From the NCBI RefSeq assembly GCF_900497805.2, contig NW_020954585.1, forward strand, positions 45,047,631-45,111,630: a DNA stretch of 64,000 nt. The letters run 5' to 3'. The number at the start of each line of letters is the position of its first letter. The stretch's first letter is position 1. The stretch comes from Vombatus ursinus. Taxonomy: Eukaryota > Chordata > Mammalia > Diprotodontia > Vombatidae. Shown piece by piece: positions 1 through 11,171 of the stretch. Position numbers and translations under genes: made by a program. Under the pieces are notes generated by a model that had not been told where the DNA came from, made no database searches, and worked only from the letters and a program-made list of their open reading frames with translations.

Positions 1-764
1 TGCACATTCTCCCTAATGCTTTCCCCTAGGGACTGATTCCCAGCTACAGAACCTGGGAAGGCCATTCTGAATGACACTTGCCAAAGCAAAACCCAAGTCT
101 TCTCATCAGGCACTTAAACCCAAGTTTAGTGCTTATTCCACTTATAATAAACTGACAGATTCACCTCCCTCACCGTGAACACAATGCCTCTATTAATGAA
201 CCCTAAAATTCCATAAGATTCTTCAGGTGACTCATGTAGAGCTTGCAGGCTAAAACCTCCACGTCTTTCAAAGGAACTGTTTGTAGTGTAGCCAACTCCT
301 CTCCCATGCTGAACTTGGGCAGCTGATTTGGGGAACCCAGAAGAGCTCCTCCCTGCCTGGACTCCCAACCACTCCCTTCTTGCAGCATCCTGCCATGCTT
401 AGGAGACAGCTCCAAGGGCTGTGCTAACTCTTCTCCCAGCCTCACCAGAATTCTGAAACTCCTGTGCCTGCCCTGGTCTCTGACCACTGCCTCCCTGCCC
501 TTCCCAATGACTATTCTGGCTGACCCTAGCTTGTCCACATGCTTGCTGACTATTTTCCTGGCTTCTAGCTGCCCTTGGATCACATACATCCTCATGTACA
601 CTGACATAGGCAAGAAGTAAATTATTCAGATTCCCCTCCCTCTCCCTTTCTCAAGGAAATGAAGGTTGGGCAAGGATAATGAATTCTGTCTGTTGACAGA
701 TCTTTGCACAGGAGGGATCCTCCTTTATAAGTTTTTGAAAAAAAGAACATTCAGAGAGAGAGGG
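1..764. other. No recognised element; unexplained minus-strand open frame
   Basis: A 136-codon frame (613-203, minus) and an overlapping 80-codon frame are open. The peptide (RMYVIQGQLEARKIVSKHV, LGEELAQPLELSPKHGRMLQ) resembles no family I know. No splice sites or poly(A) context support a gene. Codon use is unremarkable. Confidence 0.3.
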
Positions 765-900
765 ACAATGGTGTAGGGGAGAAAGATGCGGGCTCAGAGT
801 CAGGAAGACTTTTTTGAAAGTCCTAACTCAGAAACATATGAACTGTGAAACTCTGGGCAAATCACTTAATTTCTCTGTGTCGTAGGCAACTCTCTCTATA
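765..900 (+). mobile_element. MIR-type CORE-SINE fragment
   Basis: GCGGGCTCAGAGTCAGGAAG and TCTGGGCAAATCACTTAATT mark a diverged MIR. Confidence 0.55.
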
Positions 901-1275
901 AATCATCAGAAAAAATGGTAATTTGCAGTAGTAAAGAAAACTTCCTCACCAGGAATTCCTTACATCAGTGTATCACATCTAATTTTTAAAAAGGGGGGTA
1001 GGAATTTGGGGTGACTTATTTTTAAGACTTTCTTGCTGAATACCACTGACTTTCATGTCCCCCAGGAAGGAGTGGTGGAAGCTAGACACCTGCAAAAAGA
1101 TGGCTCCAGTACTGAACTCAGTGCTTCATTCAATAAACATCTATTAAGATCTTATATATGCCAGGGGCTGTGCTAAGTGCTAAGCCAGATGTGCTAAGGC
1201 AGAAGTGGTCTATCAGGGTATGACTTCAAGAATGGGCATAGAAGAGGGAAGCGGGTATTCAAGGGTGTACCGGAC

Positions 1276-1527
1276 TTAGAGGCAGCTAGGTGGCACAATA
1301 GGACAGTGCTGGGTCAGGAATCAGGAAAACCTGAGTTCAAATCCAGCCTCAGATATTTACTTAGCTGTGTGACCTCGGACAAATCACTCAACCTCTGTCT
1401 GCCTTAGTTTCCTCATCTGTAAAATGAGGATAATAATGGCACCAACCTCGTAGGGGTAACATGAGGATAAAATAAGATAACACGTAAAGCACTCTGAAAA
1501 TTTTAAAGTTCTATAAATACTGATGGT
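1276..1527 (+). mobile_element. CORE-SINE (MIR/THER type), near full length
   Basis: GAGGCAGCTAGGTGGCACAA, GTGTGACCTCGGACAAATC, TCCTCATCTGTAAAATGAGG and a 3' part with CACGTAAAGCACTCTG and TATAAATACTGATGG. Confidence 0.78.
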
Positions 1528-1629
1528 AAGATGAGCAAAATTGAGAGAGATAACTTATGTATGTATTATCTCCCTACCCCATAGGAGAATATAAGTTCCT
1601 TGAAGGCAAGATCTGTTTTTTTGTTCTGT

Positions 1630-1760
1630 CTTTGATCATAAATTTGGAACTGAAAGGTCTTAGAGATCATGTAATCTAATCACTAAGGTTCGAGGTTATG
1701 TGGCTTGGACCACAGCTAGCAAGCCTCCAAGGGTGAGATTTAAAGCAACCTTTCCCTGAC
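1630..1760 (-). mobile_element. MIR fragment
   Basis: GGAACTGAAAGGTCTTAGAG and ATCATGTAATCTAATC are the reverse of a MIR end. Diverged. Confidence 0.45.
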
Positions 1761-1856
1761 CTCAAGATCAGTACTCTGTCCAGTTCTTTGTATCCCAAAT
1801 ATACAAAAATCCTTTGCATATTTAATAAATGTGCGTTGAATTAAATATAGCACTTT

Positions 1857-2065
1857 TTGGTGGTGGTGGTGTTTTTCAGTTGTGTCCAACTCTTCATGAT
1901 CCCATCTGGGTTTTTTTGTTTGTTTGGTTGGTTTTTTATGGAAGAGACAAACAAGATGAAGTGACTTGACCAGGGTCACACAGCTAGGAAGTGTCTGAGG
2001 CTAGATTTGAATTCATGGAGATGAGTCTTCCTGATTCCAAGTCCACTGCTCCACCTAGCAGCCCT
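1857..2065 (-). mobile_element. MAR1 SINE
   Basis: TTCAGTTGTGTCCAACTCTT, AGTGACTTGACCAGGGTCAC and CTCCACCTAGCAGCCC in reverse orientation. Part of the middle is missing. Confidence 0.75.
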
Positions 2066-2084
2066 GTTGCACTTTAGGATTTAC

Positions 2085-2225
2085 AGAGCACCATCCCCAC
2101 AGTTAGCACGTGAGACAGATGAGAAAAATGGAGCCTCGTCATGTTACATGGCAAGCCCAGGGTCACACAACTAATGAGTATCCATGGTGTTGGAGACCAC
2201 TGGTCTTTTTACTATTCCAAGTTGC
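2085..2225 (-). mobile_element. MIR fragment
   Basis: GACAGATGAGAAAAATGGAG and CAAGCCCAGGGTCACACAAC in reverse orientation. Confidence 0.55.
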
Positions 2226-2274
2226 CTCTCAACATGAAAGGTACATTCTCTGATACAAAGTATAAGCTCATGAC

Positions 2275-2546
2275 ATTTTTGTTTTGGTGTCCATGCTGTA
2301 TAGTGTCATGCCGGATACAAAGTTGTTCAGGCATCTCTGTGACCCCATGTGACCATATCATACCAATACTATTCATGGGTTTTTCTTGGCAAAGATACTG
2401 GAGTGGTTTGCCATTTCGTTTTCCAGTGGATTAAGGCGAGCAGGGTTAAATTGACTTGCTAATAAGTGTCTGAGGACAGATTTGGACTCAGGTCTTCCTG
2501 ACTCCAGACCCAGAGCTCTATCCACTGAGCCACCTAGCTGCCTCCA
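2275..2546 (-). mobile_element. MAR1 SINE
   Basis: CTTGGCAAAGATACTGGAGT and GCCACCTAGCTGCCTCC in reverse orientation, with RTE-like end on the left. Confidence 0.8.
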
Positions 2547-2559
2547 ATACAGAATTGTA

Positions 2560-2750
2560 GTTACATTATAAATGCTTGTTGAATGAATGAACGAGACTAG
2601 GTAAAGTGCTGAATTTTCAGTTGAACCTGAGATCAGATCCTGTCTCCATACTACCTGGGTGGCCTTCATTTTACCTCTCTGGGCCTCAGTTTCCTCATCT
2701 GTAAAATGAAGGGGAATATCCAAAGATTTCTAAAGTCCCTTCCAGCTCTA
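2560..2750 (+). mobile_element. MIR-type SINE
   Basis: GGCCTCAGTTTCCTCATCTG, TAAAATGAAGGGGAATATCC and CCCTTCCAGCTCTAAATC. Confidence 0.6.
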
Positions 2751-3404
2751 AATCAGTGCCCCCGTGAAGGACTGAGTATCCCGGTCTGTAGAGAATGAAA
2801 TGTTCGCTTCAAAGAAACCTTGGGTTCAATCATGTTGGAAGGGCACAGCCCACTTAATAGACCCCAGAGGCCAGAATTCTGACCTGTGGACCCTGGACCT
2901 CACTCAGCAGCTACTTCTGCTCGTTGGCCCAGTTTCCCAGAGCAGAATCATCTCAGCAGAGTGAGACTGCAGTCTTGTTTCCCTTTGAGAAATTCCATTT
3001 CCCAAACACGGCAGGGTGTGGTCAGGCAACTAGGAGGGAGGCTCCCCCTCCCCCTTCTCCTGGAAGAGAGCCAGCCACTTAGGTTGAGCTTCAAGCCTGT
3101 GCAATTTGGCCCCTGACTTTGCCCTGGGGTCCTTGCAGCCAATGTGTCTGTGCTTCCCCACCCCGTGGCTATATGGCAGCCAAGGCCGTGGAGCACAGGC
3201 CTCAGGGCTGTTGGTAAGTGACTAATACCTTCCACCCGTTTAGCTCTGGGCTTGGCTTCTGCTGGTTCTTGTTTTTCCTGGGTTTCAGAACTTCCGTCGA
3301 GAGGCATCTGAGCTCCAACTGCCTTCTCCTTTCCCTTTTTCTTCTTCCTTCTAACTTTAAAACTTATTTGTGGGCCCCAGGTTCAGCCATTTTTTTTAAG
3401 AATT
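2751..3404. other. Non-repetitive intergenic sequence
   Basis: GC-moderate sequence with no repeat or exon recognised. Short frames of 76-119 codons on both strands overlap one another and look random. Confidence 0.4.
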
Positions 3405-3540
3405 CAAAGTGACCTTAGAAATCATCTGGTCTAATCTCCTCATTTTACAGATAAAAAAGAATGAGGCTCAGGGAGGATAAAGGACTTACCCAGGGTCACA
3501 CAGCTATAATGATCTAAGGCAGCATTTGAACTCACATGAC
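3405..3540 (-). mobile_element. MIR fragment
   Basis: GACCTTAGAAATCATCTGGT, TCATTTTACAGATAAAAAAG and CAGGGTCACACAGCTATAAT. Confidence 0.6.
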
Positions 3541-3547
3541 AACTCAG

Positions 3548-3797
3548 GGTAGCTAGGTGGCACAGTCAATAGAGTGCCCTGCCTGAAGTCAAAAAGACTC
3601 ATCTTTCTGAGTTCAAATTAGGCCAAAGACACTTACTAGCTGTGTGAACCCTGGGCAAGTCACTCAACCCTATTTACCTCAGTTTCCTCATCTGTAAAGT
3701 GAGCTGGAGAAGGATGGCAAACCACTTCAGTACCTTTGCCAAGAAAACCCCAAATGGGGTCACAAAGAGTGGGACACGATTGAACCACAAAAAGTAG
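3548..3797 (+). mobile_element. MAR1 SINE
   Basis: GGTAGCTAGGTGGCACAG through GTGAGCTGGAGAAGGATGGC to CAAATGGGGTCACAAAGAG. Confidence 0.85.
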
Positions 3798-3854
3798 GTG
3801 AAGAAGCCCTCTGACTTTTTAAAGGTTACAAATATGCCCTCACAAATGTATTAA

Positions 3855-4083
3855 ATGATAATAGCTAATACTTATGTAGTGCTTTAATTTGCAAAGCGAT
3901 TATCATATATTATTTCATTTGATCCTCACAACCTTGGTGAGGTAAGTTCTATTATTATCTCTATTTTATAGAAAAGGAAACTGATATAGAGGTTAAGTGA
4001 CCACACAGCTAAGTGTTTGAGGCAGGATTGGAACTCAGGTCTTCCTAACTCCAAGTCCAGCCCTCTGTCCACTGTGCCATCTA
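3855..4083 (-). mobile_element. CORE-SINE, near full length
   Basis: ATAGCTAATACTTATGTAGT, TTTCATTTGATCCTCACAAC, then CAGGTCTTCCTAACTCC and CACTGTGCCATCT in reverse orientation. Confidence 0.75.
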
Positions 4084-4089
4084 TAGATC

Positions 4090-4256
4090 TGTGATTTCAT
4101 TGCTATAAGGAACTCCTACATGAAGAATCTCAAGTTAAATGACTTGCTCAAGGTCCCACAGTCTGTGTGAAAAGCAAGACCTGAACTCAGGTCTTCTTGG
4201 CTTTGAGTCCAGCCCTCTATCCACTTGGCTACATTGCCTCTCATGGCCATAGAGAT
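4090..4256 (-). mobile_element. SINE-like repeat with a GATTTCATTGCTATAAGG end
   Basis: The left end TGATTTCATTGCTATAAGG recurs at 12722, and the remainder (GACTTGCTCAAGGTCCCACA, CTCAGGTCTTCTTGGCTTTG) is CORE-SINE-like. See also 44010 and 48810. Confidence 0.55.
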
Positions 4257-4364
4257 CATATCTAAACAACTTCTTACTTGACATAAGTCCCTCTGGCCTC
4301 CTCCCAAAGAGCTCCAATAAAGACAAGTTCACAGAATCTGTAGATCATTAATCCCAATGTTAAG

Positions 4365-4568
4365 CAGTACAGAATAGTGTAAAGAGTGCCAGCCTTGGAA
4401 TCAGAGGGCCTGGGTTCAAGGCCTCACTCCACTACTTACTAACTCAATGACTTTGGGGAACTTACTCAGCCACTGTGAGCCCCAATTTTCTCATTTGCAA
4501 AATGAGGAGGTTGGATTTGATGTCCTCTAAGGTCTTTTCCAGATCTAAATCTATGATTGTATGAACCT
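4365..4568 (+). mobile_element. MIR
   Basis: GAATCAGAGGGCCTGGGTTC, TTTTCTCATTTGCAAAATGA, GGTTGGATTTGATGTCC and TCTAAATCTATGATTG, near full length. Confidence 0.75.
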
Positions 4569-4884
4569 TGTAAACACCAGATCAGTACCACTTCTCACTA
4601 ACCAGAATTCTGGAGCACTTCCCAGCCTCCCATGTGCCCCCACTCCTCCCATCTCCTTCCAAGTTCTCATCAAGGACCATTAGTCACCAGAGAGCCTTAG
4701 GCAAATGGCACTGAGCACTCAGGCCCTCCCAAATCCTACCTTGGGGGATGATGGAAGGTGGTAGTAGGAAGCACTTATTAATTGATGTGAGCCTCCAGTC
4801 TTTCAGCACCAGTTGGCAGGGACCGCCTCTTTCTCCCCCACTTCTCCTGGTCTGCCAAACATGGCAAAGCCCTAGGTCCATTTC

Positions 4885-5250
4885 CTAGGATCACAGGGAA
4901 TCTCCCTACTGGAGATCATCGTATTCAAACCACTTGACAAGCACCCTCATTTTACACATGAAGAAACTGAAGCCCAGAGAGAGAAGAAAACTTGCCCCAG
5001 AGTCACACAGGAAAGGCAGGGACAGAGCTGGACTTTGAACTCAGACCATAGGATCACAGATCTGACACTGGAATGAACCTTGTAGGCCATCCTGTCCAGC
5101 CCTCTCTTATTTTACGGATGAGGAAATTGGATCGAAGGGAGCGCAAGAAATTCACCTACAGTCACACAGGTAGTCAATATCAGAGGCAACATTTGAGGAC
5201 AGGTCCTTTGACTCTAGAGAGCTAGAGGTCTTTCCACTATTCCATGCTGC
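4885..5250 (-). mobile_element. Two tandem MIR copies
   Basis: One MIR covers about 4885-5044 (ACATGAAGAAACTGAAGCCC, AGAGTCACACAGG), the next about 5048-5250 (TTATTTTACGGATGAGGAAA, CATGCTGCCTCTT), both reversed. Confidence 0.65.
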
Positions 5251-5254
5251 CTCT

Positions 5255-6094
5255 TCTAATTTCAAATCCACTTTATCGCTCCTCACACCACCTGGGACTT
5301 TCTGTTCCTCGGGCCCTCCCCTTGAGCATCTGTGACCCTGTTCCACACATACCGCCTCACTCCCTTCCTCTAATGCTTTCTGACTGGAACGTAGCCAAGA
5401 CCGGCAAGACAGCTTGGAATCCTCATTCTGGCGGCCAGAGGCACATCTGGACCCACCCCCTCCCCACCTCCAGCATCGTAGCTCCCCCCGCAGGGAGCTG
5501 AGAGAGAGGCCTGCATCTAACTTGTTTCAACACTCCACCGTTTGTTACTGGTGTTAGAGAAAGTTCTGACACATAAAAGCAGCCCTTCACCAGCCAGGAA
5601 ATGAGCCAGTCAAAAAAAGGCTTGAAGAGCCCCAGAGAAGTTAAAAATTAACTCTCCCCACTACCCAGGCCTCAGGTGATTGGCTGAAAATCTTAAAGGA
5701 AATGGGGTCAGTTCTATCTACTGGGGAAGTTGGTACTCGACACAAAGTCTTGTTCAACCACAGCTTCAGAACAAGGGGGTGTGGGCTTTCCACAAGAACC
5801 TGTCAGCCCTTTCTGACAGATTAAAAAATCTGTCTTAGCCCTATATGCCCTATCCAGCCCAGCCCCACCATCATGGGACCAGGCAGTTCTAACTTAAATA
5901 GACTCTTCTCATTTTTCTCCTTTTATGGCCTTTTTGGTCAAAGTTAGAAAAGATGGAGAACTGGCTCCTTTCAGTCTCTGTCAGAGCATCCACTGGGTCC
6001 TGGGGGAGGTGCTGCTGACAGAAATTTTCCCCAGAGCAGAAATGCATTTTGTCCACTCTTCGCTCTCTGGCCCTCATGTGAGCAATTTCCCTGC
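5255..6094. other. Non-repetitive stretch
   Basis: I see no repeat here. It includes a local CpG cluster at about 5395-5500 (ACCGGC, GGCGGCC, CATCG, CCCCGCAG) that might be regulatory, and an AT-rich second half. Confidence 0.35.
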
Positions 6095-6240
6095 CATCAT
6101 AGACTAGGAGTAGAAAAGGACCTTAGAGACCATTTAATCCAACCCCTCTCATTTTGCAGATAAGGAAACTGAGGCCCAGACTAGTTAAGTGACACACAGA
6201 GAGTAAGGTGTTAGAGGTGGATTGGAGCCCTGAAGTTCTG
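6095..6240 (-). mobile_element. MIR
   Basis: GGACCTTAGAGACCATTTAA, GATAAGGAAACTGAGGCCCA and AGTTAAGTGACACACAGAG, reversed. Confidence 0.65.
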
Positions 6241-6349
6241 TATGGCACTTTCCTCTTTCATTGTGAGTTTTCAAGAGTTGGGTGATGTTAGGTCCCTTTC
6301 TGACCCTCGGGTTTTTCTCTTCTGTAAAATGAAGGTGAAGGCAAGGAGT

Positions 6350-6520
6350 TCTTAACCTGCAGTCCATAACTTTTTTTTCTAAATTTTGATAATTATATTT
6401 CAATATAATTGGTTTCCTTTCTAATTCTATTTTATTTTACGCATTTAAAAACACTAATCTGATAAGGGGTCCAGGAGGATTGTCAGTGGCTTGTGTCCAT
6501 GATACAAGAAAGTTAACATC
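6350..6520 (-). mobile_element. hAT-type MITE (GGTTCTTAACC family), copy 1
   Basis: Starts GAGTTCTTAACCTG and ends near CAAGAAAGTTAAC, with the internal ATTTCAATATAATTGGTTTCC signature shared by the other copies at 7605, 28903 and 29585. It and the following palindromic MITE interrupt a MIR whose 3' end resumes at about 6694. Confidence 0.65.
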
Positions 6521-6522
6521 TC

Positions 6523-6692
6523 CAGAGTGGGAAACCTGTGGCCTTATGTGGCCCTCTAGGTCCTCAAGTTTGGCCCTTTGACTGGATCCTTCTTGGCCTC
6601 GAGTTCTGTCAAGTTTGAACTCAGTCAAAGGGCTGCACTTGAGGACCTAGAGGGACACATGTGGCCTGGAGGCCGCAGGTTCCCCACCCGAT
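6523..6692. mobile_element. Palindromic hAT-type MITE
   Basis: Arms of about 60 bp pair with one another: AGTGGGAAACCTGTGGCC ... GAGGACCTAGAGGG-type sequence reads inward from both sides (left arm CCCTCTAGGTCCTCAAG, right arm CTTGAGGACCTAGAGGG). The ends resemble the abundant marsupial CAGGGTGGGGAACCTGCGGCC element. The arm-to-arm identity is high, so the single strand could fold into a long hairpin. It abuts another MITE on its left. Confidence 0.75.
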
Positions 6693-6734
6693 TCTAGCCT
6701 TTCCTAGCTGAGTTCCAAGGTCCCTATCAGCTCC

Positions 6735-7540
6735 AACATGCTTCCAACATGGGAAGCCCTTTCCCATCCTCCTTCCCTTCCTTCCACTCAGAAGAGGAAG
6801 AAAGATGAGAGGATGAATTTTAGTCACAATTCAACTTCCAGCTGGGCCACTGATTTTCTAAAGGCAAGATGGACAAGGCAGCTGGCAGCCTACTTTGTAG
6901 GTTCCTTCACCTCAAGGGGAAGGGTCAAGTCTCTGAAACAGGCCACTTCCTGGAGTGACTTACAAGTCTGGGAAATTTCCTGCTACTCAAAATTATCTCT
7001 TCTGCTTAAAAAAAAAAAATAACCCAACACCTCAGGAGGAAACATTAAGTCAAAGGCAGAGCTGTCCTTTATGACCCTTCTCCAAGCCCCAAGCTTCCGA
7101 GGGCAGTCTCCTCTAGGAGAAAGATAAGGGGCTACTGTCCCCTCAAAGTGTGGCAGCTGTTGTCAAAGAGACTTGAGACCTCTTACAAAATTCATCCCTT
7201 AACTTCTCCCACATATACTGAGGCAGACTGGATCTACCTCTTTGCAACTTAATTTGCTCTTCATTTGCATTTTAACTTGTCATGTTACCAATGTCATTTT
7301 ATTAGTATGAAAATAAGTGAGGAAGGAGGAAACGGGGTAAAATATAACTGTGCTCTTTGTCTGGAAACTCTCTGGAAACCTTCTCTGAAAGTATTAGTCA
7401 TTCACACTTTAATTCGAAGGAGCTTATTGGAATCTTATCTCACTCAGCTAGTTAGAAAGCAGGAGAATGATGGGCAAAGGACACTGGGAAAGAGGGAGAT
7501 GAAGAAGTTTCCCCTACTTGACAATTTCACCTCAAGGTAA
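6735..7540. other. Non-repetitive stretch
   Basis: No exon or repeat recognised, apart from a short A-run at 7007-7018. Confidence 0.4.
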
Positions 7541-7604
7541 CAAGACAACAAGCATTTATTAGGCCCTTATTGTGTGCCAGGCACTGTGCTAAGTGCCCGG
7601 AGCA

Positions 7605-7795
7605 GGAGGTTAACCTGGGATCTATAGACTTTTTTGTTTTTACATTTTAATAACTGTATTTCAATATAATTGGTTTCCTTTGTTATCTTCTGTATTTTTA
7701 AAATATGATTCTGAGAAGAGGTATACAGGCTTCAGTAGCCTGCCCAAGGGGACCATGGCATGAAAATGTCTGGGAACCCCTGACCTAAAGCTTGT
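7605..7795 (-). mobile_element. hAT-type MITE (GGTTCTTAACC family), copy 2
   Basis: Runs from GGAGGTTAACCTGGGATC to TCTGGGAACCCCTGACC and contains the shared TTTCAATATAATTGGTTTCC core. Orientation as in copy 1. Confidence 0.65.
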
Positions 7796-7799
7796 TTTG

Positions 7800-8395
7800 A
7801 TGCTCAGTTAATTCAGAGATGATTCAGCTCTAGGAAATCTGAGTTATGCTACCCAAACTCTCAAAAGACTTATTTGTACCAGAAAGGCAATTTATTCATT
7901 TACTTCAATACAAATAAAACTATGACTGCTTGGCAATGGGAATACCCATTGTGCCAGTTCTGAGAAAACCCACTTGGGAAATTGAATCAAGATCAGAAGG
8001 ATGAATTAGTGAAAGTCCTTTTGAAAGGCATAAAGTGCAAGATGAATATATCCTCATTAGTGAATGCAGAAAGATAATACAGTGGGGTGGATGACTGTCA
8101 GGTCCAATTTCATCAGGCTACCATGAGTCACGATTCTCCACCCTACTGATAGCCCAGCCAAGTTAACACCATCATAAAATTGAATAAAGTTTTTATTTAA
8201 AAGTTACAAAATTTTGAAAGTAACTCAAATTCTATCCTTCACATCCAGTTATTTTTCAAAAGTTGGGTTTTGTTTTAATCAATACCTAAAAAGCTTTGGA
8301 ATCATGACAAGGATTATAAGATCAATGTGAAACTGAATGAAGGCATGTTGATGTTATCAAACATAATAGGAGTTTCCATTCAAAATATACTTCCC
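7800..8395. other. AT-rich non-repetitive stretch
   Basis: I see nothing in it. Confidence 0.4.
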
Positions 8396-8399
8396 ACTT

Positions 8400-8643
8400 T
8401 GTTGTTGTTGTTCATTCATGTCCAAAGCCCCATTTGGAGTTTTCTTGGCAGAGATACTGGAGTGGTTTGGAATTTCTTTCTCCAGCTTATTTTACATATG
8501 AGGAAACTGACACAAACAGGGTGAAATGGCTTACCCAGGGTCACACAGCTGGTAAGTGTCTGAAGCTGGATTTGAACTCAGGAAGATTAATGTCTTCCTG
8601 ATTCCACGCTTGGCACTCTCTCCATTGCACAGCCCAGCTGCCC
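8400..8643 (-). mobile_element. MAR1 SINE
   Basis: Starts with a TTG trinucleotide run and reads CTTGGCAGAGATACTGGAGT, then CAGGGTCACACAGCTGG and CCCAGCTGCCC. Confidence 0.83.
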
Positions 8644-8644
8644 A

Positions 8645-9400
8645 CTTCACAGTTAGCCCACCCAAATTCAGTAACATAGAACAATAAGCCAGTCAGCCAA
8701 CCAGAGCACCATCTCCCCTGAACAATACTGGGGAAAAAAATCACACTGCCCTCTCCTCACTCTCTAATTTTCTCTTTTTCCTGACTCCTTGATGATCCTA
8801 ACATGTTTCTAGTCTTCACATCAATACCTGATTTCAATCTTCCCCAGTGAATTCATTCCTGTTGTACCTCTGCAGCTAGGGCTCTCGTGAGTCTTTTCAT
8901 GAATTTCAACCTGAAACACTTCTTTCTTATTACTGATCTCATGCCAATTCATCTTCATTTCTATTTCTAATGTCTGATCTTGGGGCTGTATCACAGTGAG
9001 ACCTACCTTGTGTCTCACTGGCTAGATGTAAGAAAAATGGCCTTTTAATATCAAGAACTCTCTCTTCCCTTCAAATAACCTGTTATCTTGAATCCATTTC
9101 TCCCCTCTAATTATATAGGGTTACTATGAATAATGAAATAATAGTTTTTACTTGTTTGTTTGACCTCCTGGTTGACCAAAGGAAATTTCATAGCTAATTA
9201 AATTTCTTTCTAAGAACCTTAACCAACAAAGTTCTATTTCAGTCCTTGATTTGTACCTGGGATGCCTTTGAATACTTCATTATGGCATGGTGTTGACCTT
9301 GCATTCTTAAAGGCTATGCCAACAGAACACAAATTATGTCAGACTCTACCAAGCTGGAAAGGCACTAAGTATGGGTCTGGCACTGGACGGCATACCTACA
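8645..9400. other. Non-repetitive stretch
   Basis: I see nothing in it; the short minus-strand frames at 8541-9018 are partly MAR1 and otherwise random. Confidence 0.4.
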
Positions 9401-9478
9401 GTATCTTTCTTTTTTTTTTTTAAATCCAGGATCAATATCTCTTTCTTTATTCCAAATAAGTTAATCTTTTGTTCTTTC

Positions 9479-9611
9479 AAAAAGAAGAAGAAGAAGAAGA
9501 AGAAGAAGAAGAAGAAGAAGAAGAAGAANNNNNNNNNNAAGAAGAAGAAGAAGAAGAAGAAGAAGAAGAAGAAGAAGAAGAAGAAGAAGAAGAAGAAGAA
9601 GAAGAAGAAAG
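9479..9611 (+). repeat. GAA/AAG trinucleotide tract containing an assembly gap
   Basis: Uninterrupted AAG units on both sides of 10 N (9529-9538), at least 40 units in total. The true length is unknown because the gap size is nominal. Preceded by a T-run at 9409-9421. Confidence 0.97.
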
Positions 9612-9629
9612 AGTCTGTCTTCCAACACC

Positions 9630-9810
9630 AAGCTAAGCTGATTTAGTGGACAGAGGGCTGATCTTGGATCCTGGAAAACCTGACTTCAAGTCTGCCTCTG
9701 ACATTTACTAGCTGTGTGACCATGGGTAACACGCTTGACCTCTCTGGTTCTCAGGTAAATGTCTAAGACTGTAAGTTATAAATGCATTTTGGCATTGAGG
9801 AAAATGGTCT
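9630..9810 (+). mobile_element. MIR
   Basis: TTTACTAGCTGTGTGACCAT and CTTGACCTCTCTGGTTCTCA, starting from a TAGTGGACAGAGGGCTG head. Confidence 0.6.
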
Positions 9811-10129
9811 TGCAAACAAGTAAACCATAGGATCAGCTCATCATTTTTTCCTCTCCAGTACCTGGTAACCCAGTGATTCATATCCAAGTAGGAACAATAG
9901 TATCACTCAAGTGTTTTCTATAAGCTCTGCTGGTAGGAAATGCTATTCTATCTCTGTAAATAAGCAATTGGCTCTTCTCAAGCCTGGATAAAGGAAAATT
10001 CCTTTTCAGCCTCCTCACAGGGATGGCATAAGAATAACAAAGCTAGGGTGTAGAAAGCACTTTGGAGATCCCAGAGGACAGCTCTCCATGGGCAAATCCT
10101 TCACTTAGTGCACTTCCAGGATCAGTTTT

Positions 10130-10300
10130 AGCTGATGTAGTGGGTAGAGCCCTGGACTGGAAGTCAGGAGACTTTGCCCCAAGGTAGTTCTTCCAGCAAG
10201 TGTCTGGGCACCTGTCTGGACCTCAGTTTCCTCCTCTGTAAAATGAAGTGGCTGCAACAGATTATCTCCAAGGCTCCTTCCAACTCTAACATTTTCTCAC
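10130..10300 (+). mobile_element. MIR
   Basis: ACCTCAGTTTCCTCCTCTGT, AAAATGAAGTGGCTGC and GGCTCCTTCCAACTCTAAC. Confidence 0.65.
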
Positions 10301-10489
10301 TCCATGAACCTGTAGCAGGTTTGAAGATTAGGAAACCAGAAGGAAATTTTAAGGAAAATGTATTTTTTTCAGGTTCAGTCACTGTCCTCCTTGACCATAA
10401 CTTGCTTGAACTTCCTTGACCCCTCAAAGCATTATGTCTTCTATCAATTAGCTGTATTGGTGTGTTCACACGTATCTAGGATCTAGCTG

Positions 10490-11171
10490 TCCCAAGAGTG
10501 GTGCATTTGTAAAAAGGGCCAGCTTCCTATACTGAGCAGACACTCAATCAGTGTAGACCATCTAGGTGCTAACATCTTCGGCCCACCTGGTGGTCAAGCT
10601 CTGGTCTAGACAGAGCTGATTTTCTAGGAGCAAGGATGGAAAGAGTTTCATTTCCCTGCTCTAGACATCCTAAGGAGAGGAACAAGACTGCCTCCATCTT
10701 GAAGTAGTGAGGAACCCTGAATAAGGAACCACTGTGGCAAGATTACTCTTACAAAACCACAAGGAAGCTAAGGAGGCAAACCATTTTCGAATGTAAACAT
10801 ACGAATTGCAGAATATTATAACATGCTTGAAATTTTTCCACTATTGTTTAATAGACTTCCCCTAATCAACGGATTCCTCCCCACCCCACCCCCCCAGAAA
10901 AATTCATAGCTTTGCCAGGTACAACAGAAAACAGTGTTAAAAAAGCTGACTCTGTTTCCCCTTTTTTAAGAAGGAAAATCTGTTGGGCTTTTATGTAACT
11001 GGTCTCAATCTAGTTCTTTGACACAACAAAGGGTATCCTGTGGGAAGCAGGGAGGTGTTTCTTGTATGAATAGGCCTACTAAATTGGCTTGTATACTATC
11101 AATAAAGCCCATAATTAGGTCAATTTGGTGTTTGTCTCTGTTCCTTGAAATCTCAAGCCTAACTAGCACAC
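10490..11171 (+). mobile_element. Possible solo LTR of an old endogenous retrovirus
   Basis: CpG-poor stretch with no other match. It contains ACTGCCTCCATCTTGAAG, a form common in retroviral LTRs, then an AATAAA at about 11101 followed by about 60 bp ending in CA. The 5' boundary is not defined and no duplicated ends were seen. If it is an LTR it is an old, degraded fossil. Confidence 0.3.

Noticed and set aside
9371-9646. 91-codon lysine-rich frame
   Set aside because: It is the GAA tract with an N gap in it.
10570-10600. CTCF-like CCACCTGGTGG
   Set aside because: It is a short palindrome without the rest of the CTCF core.
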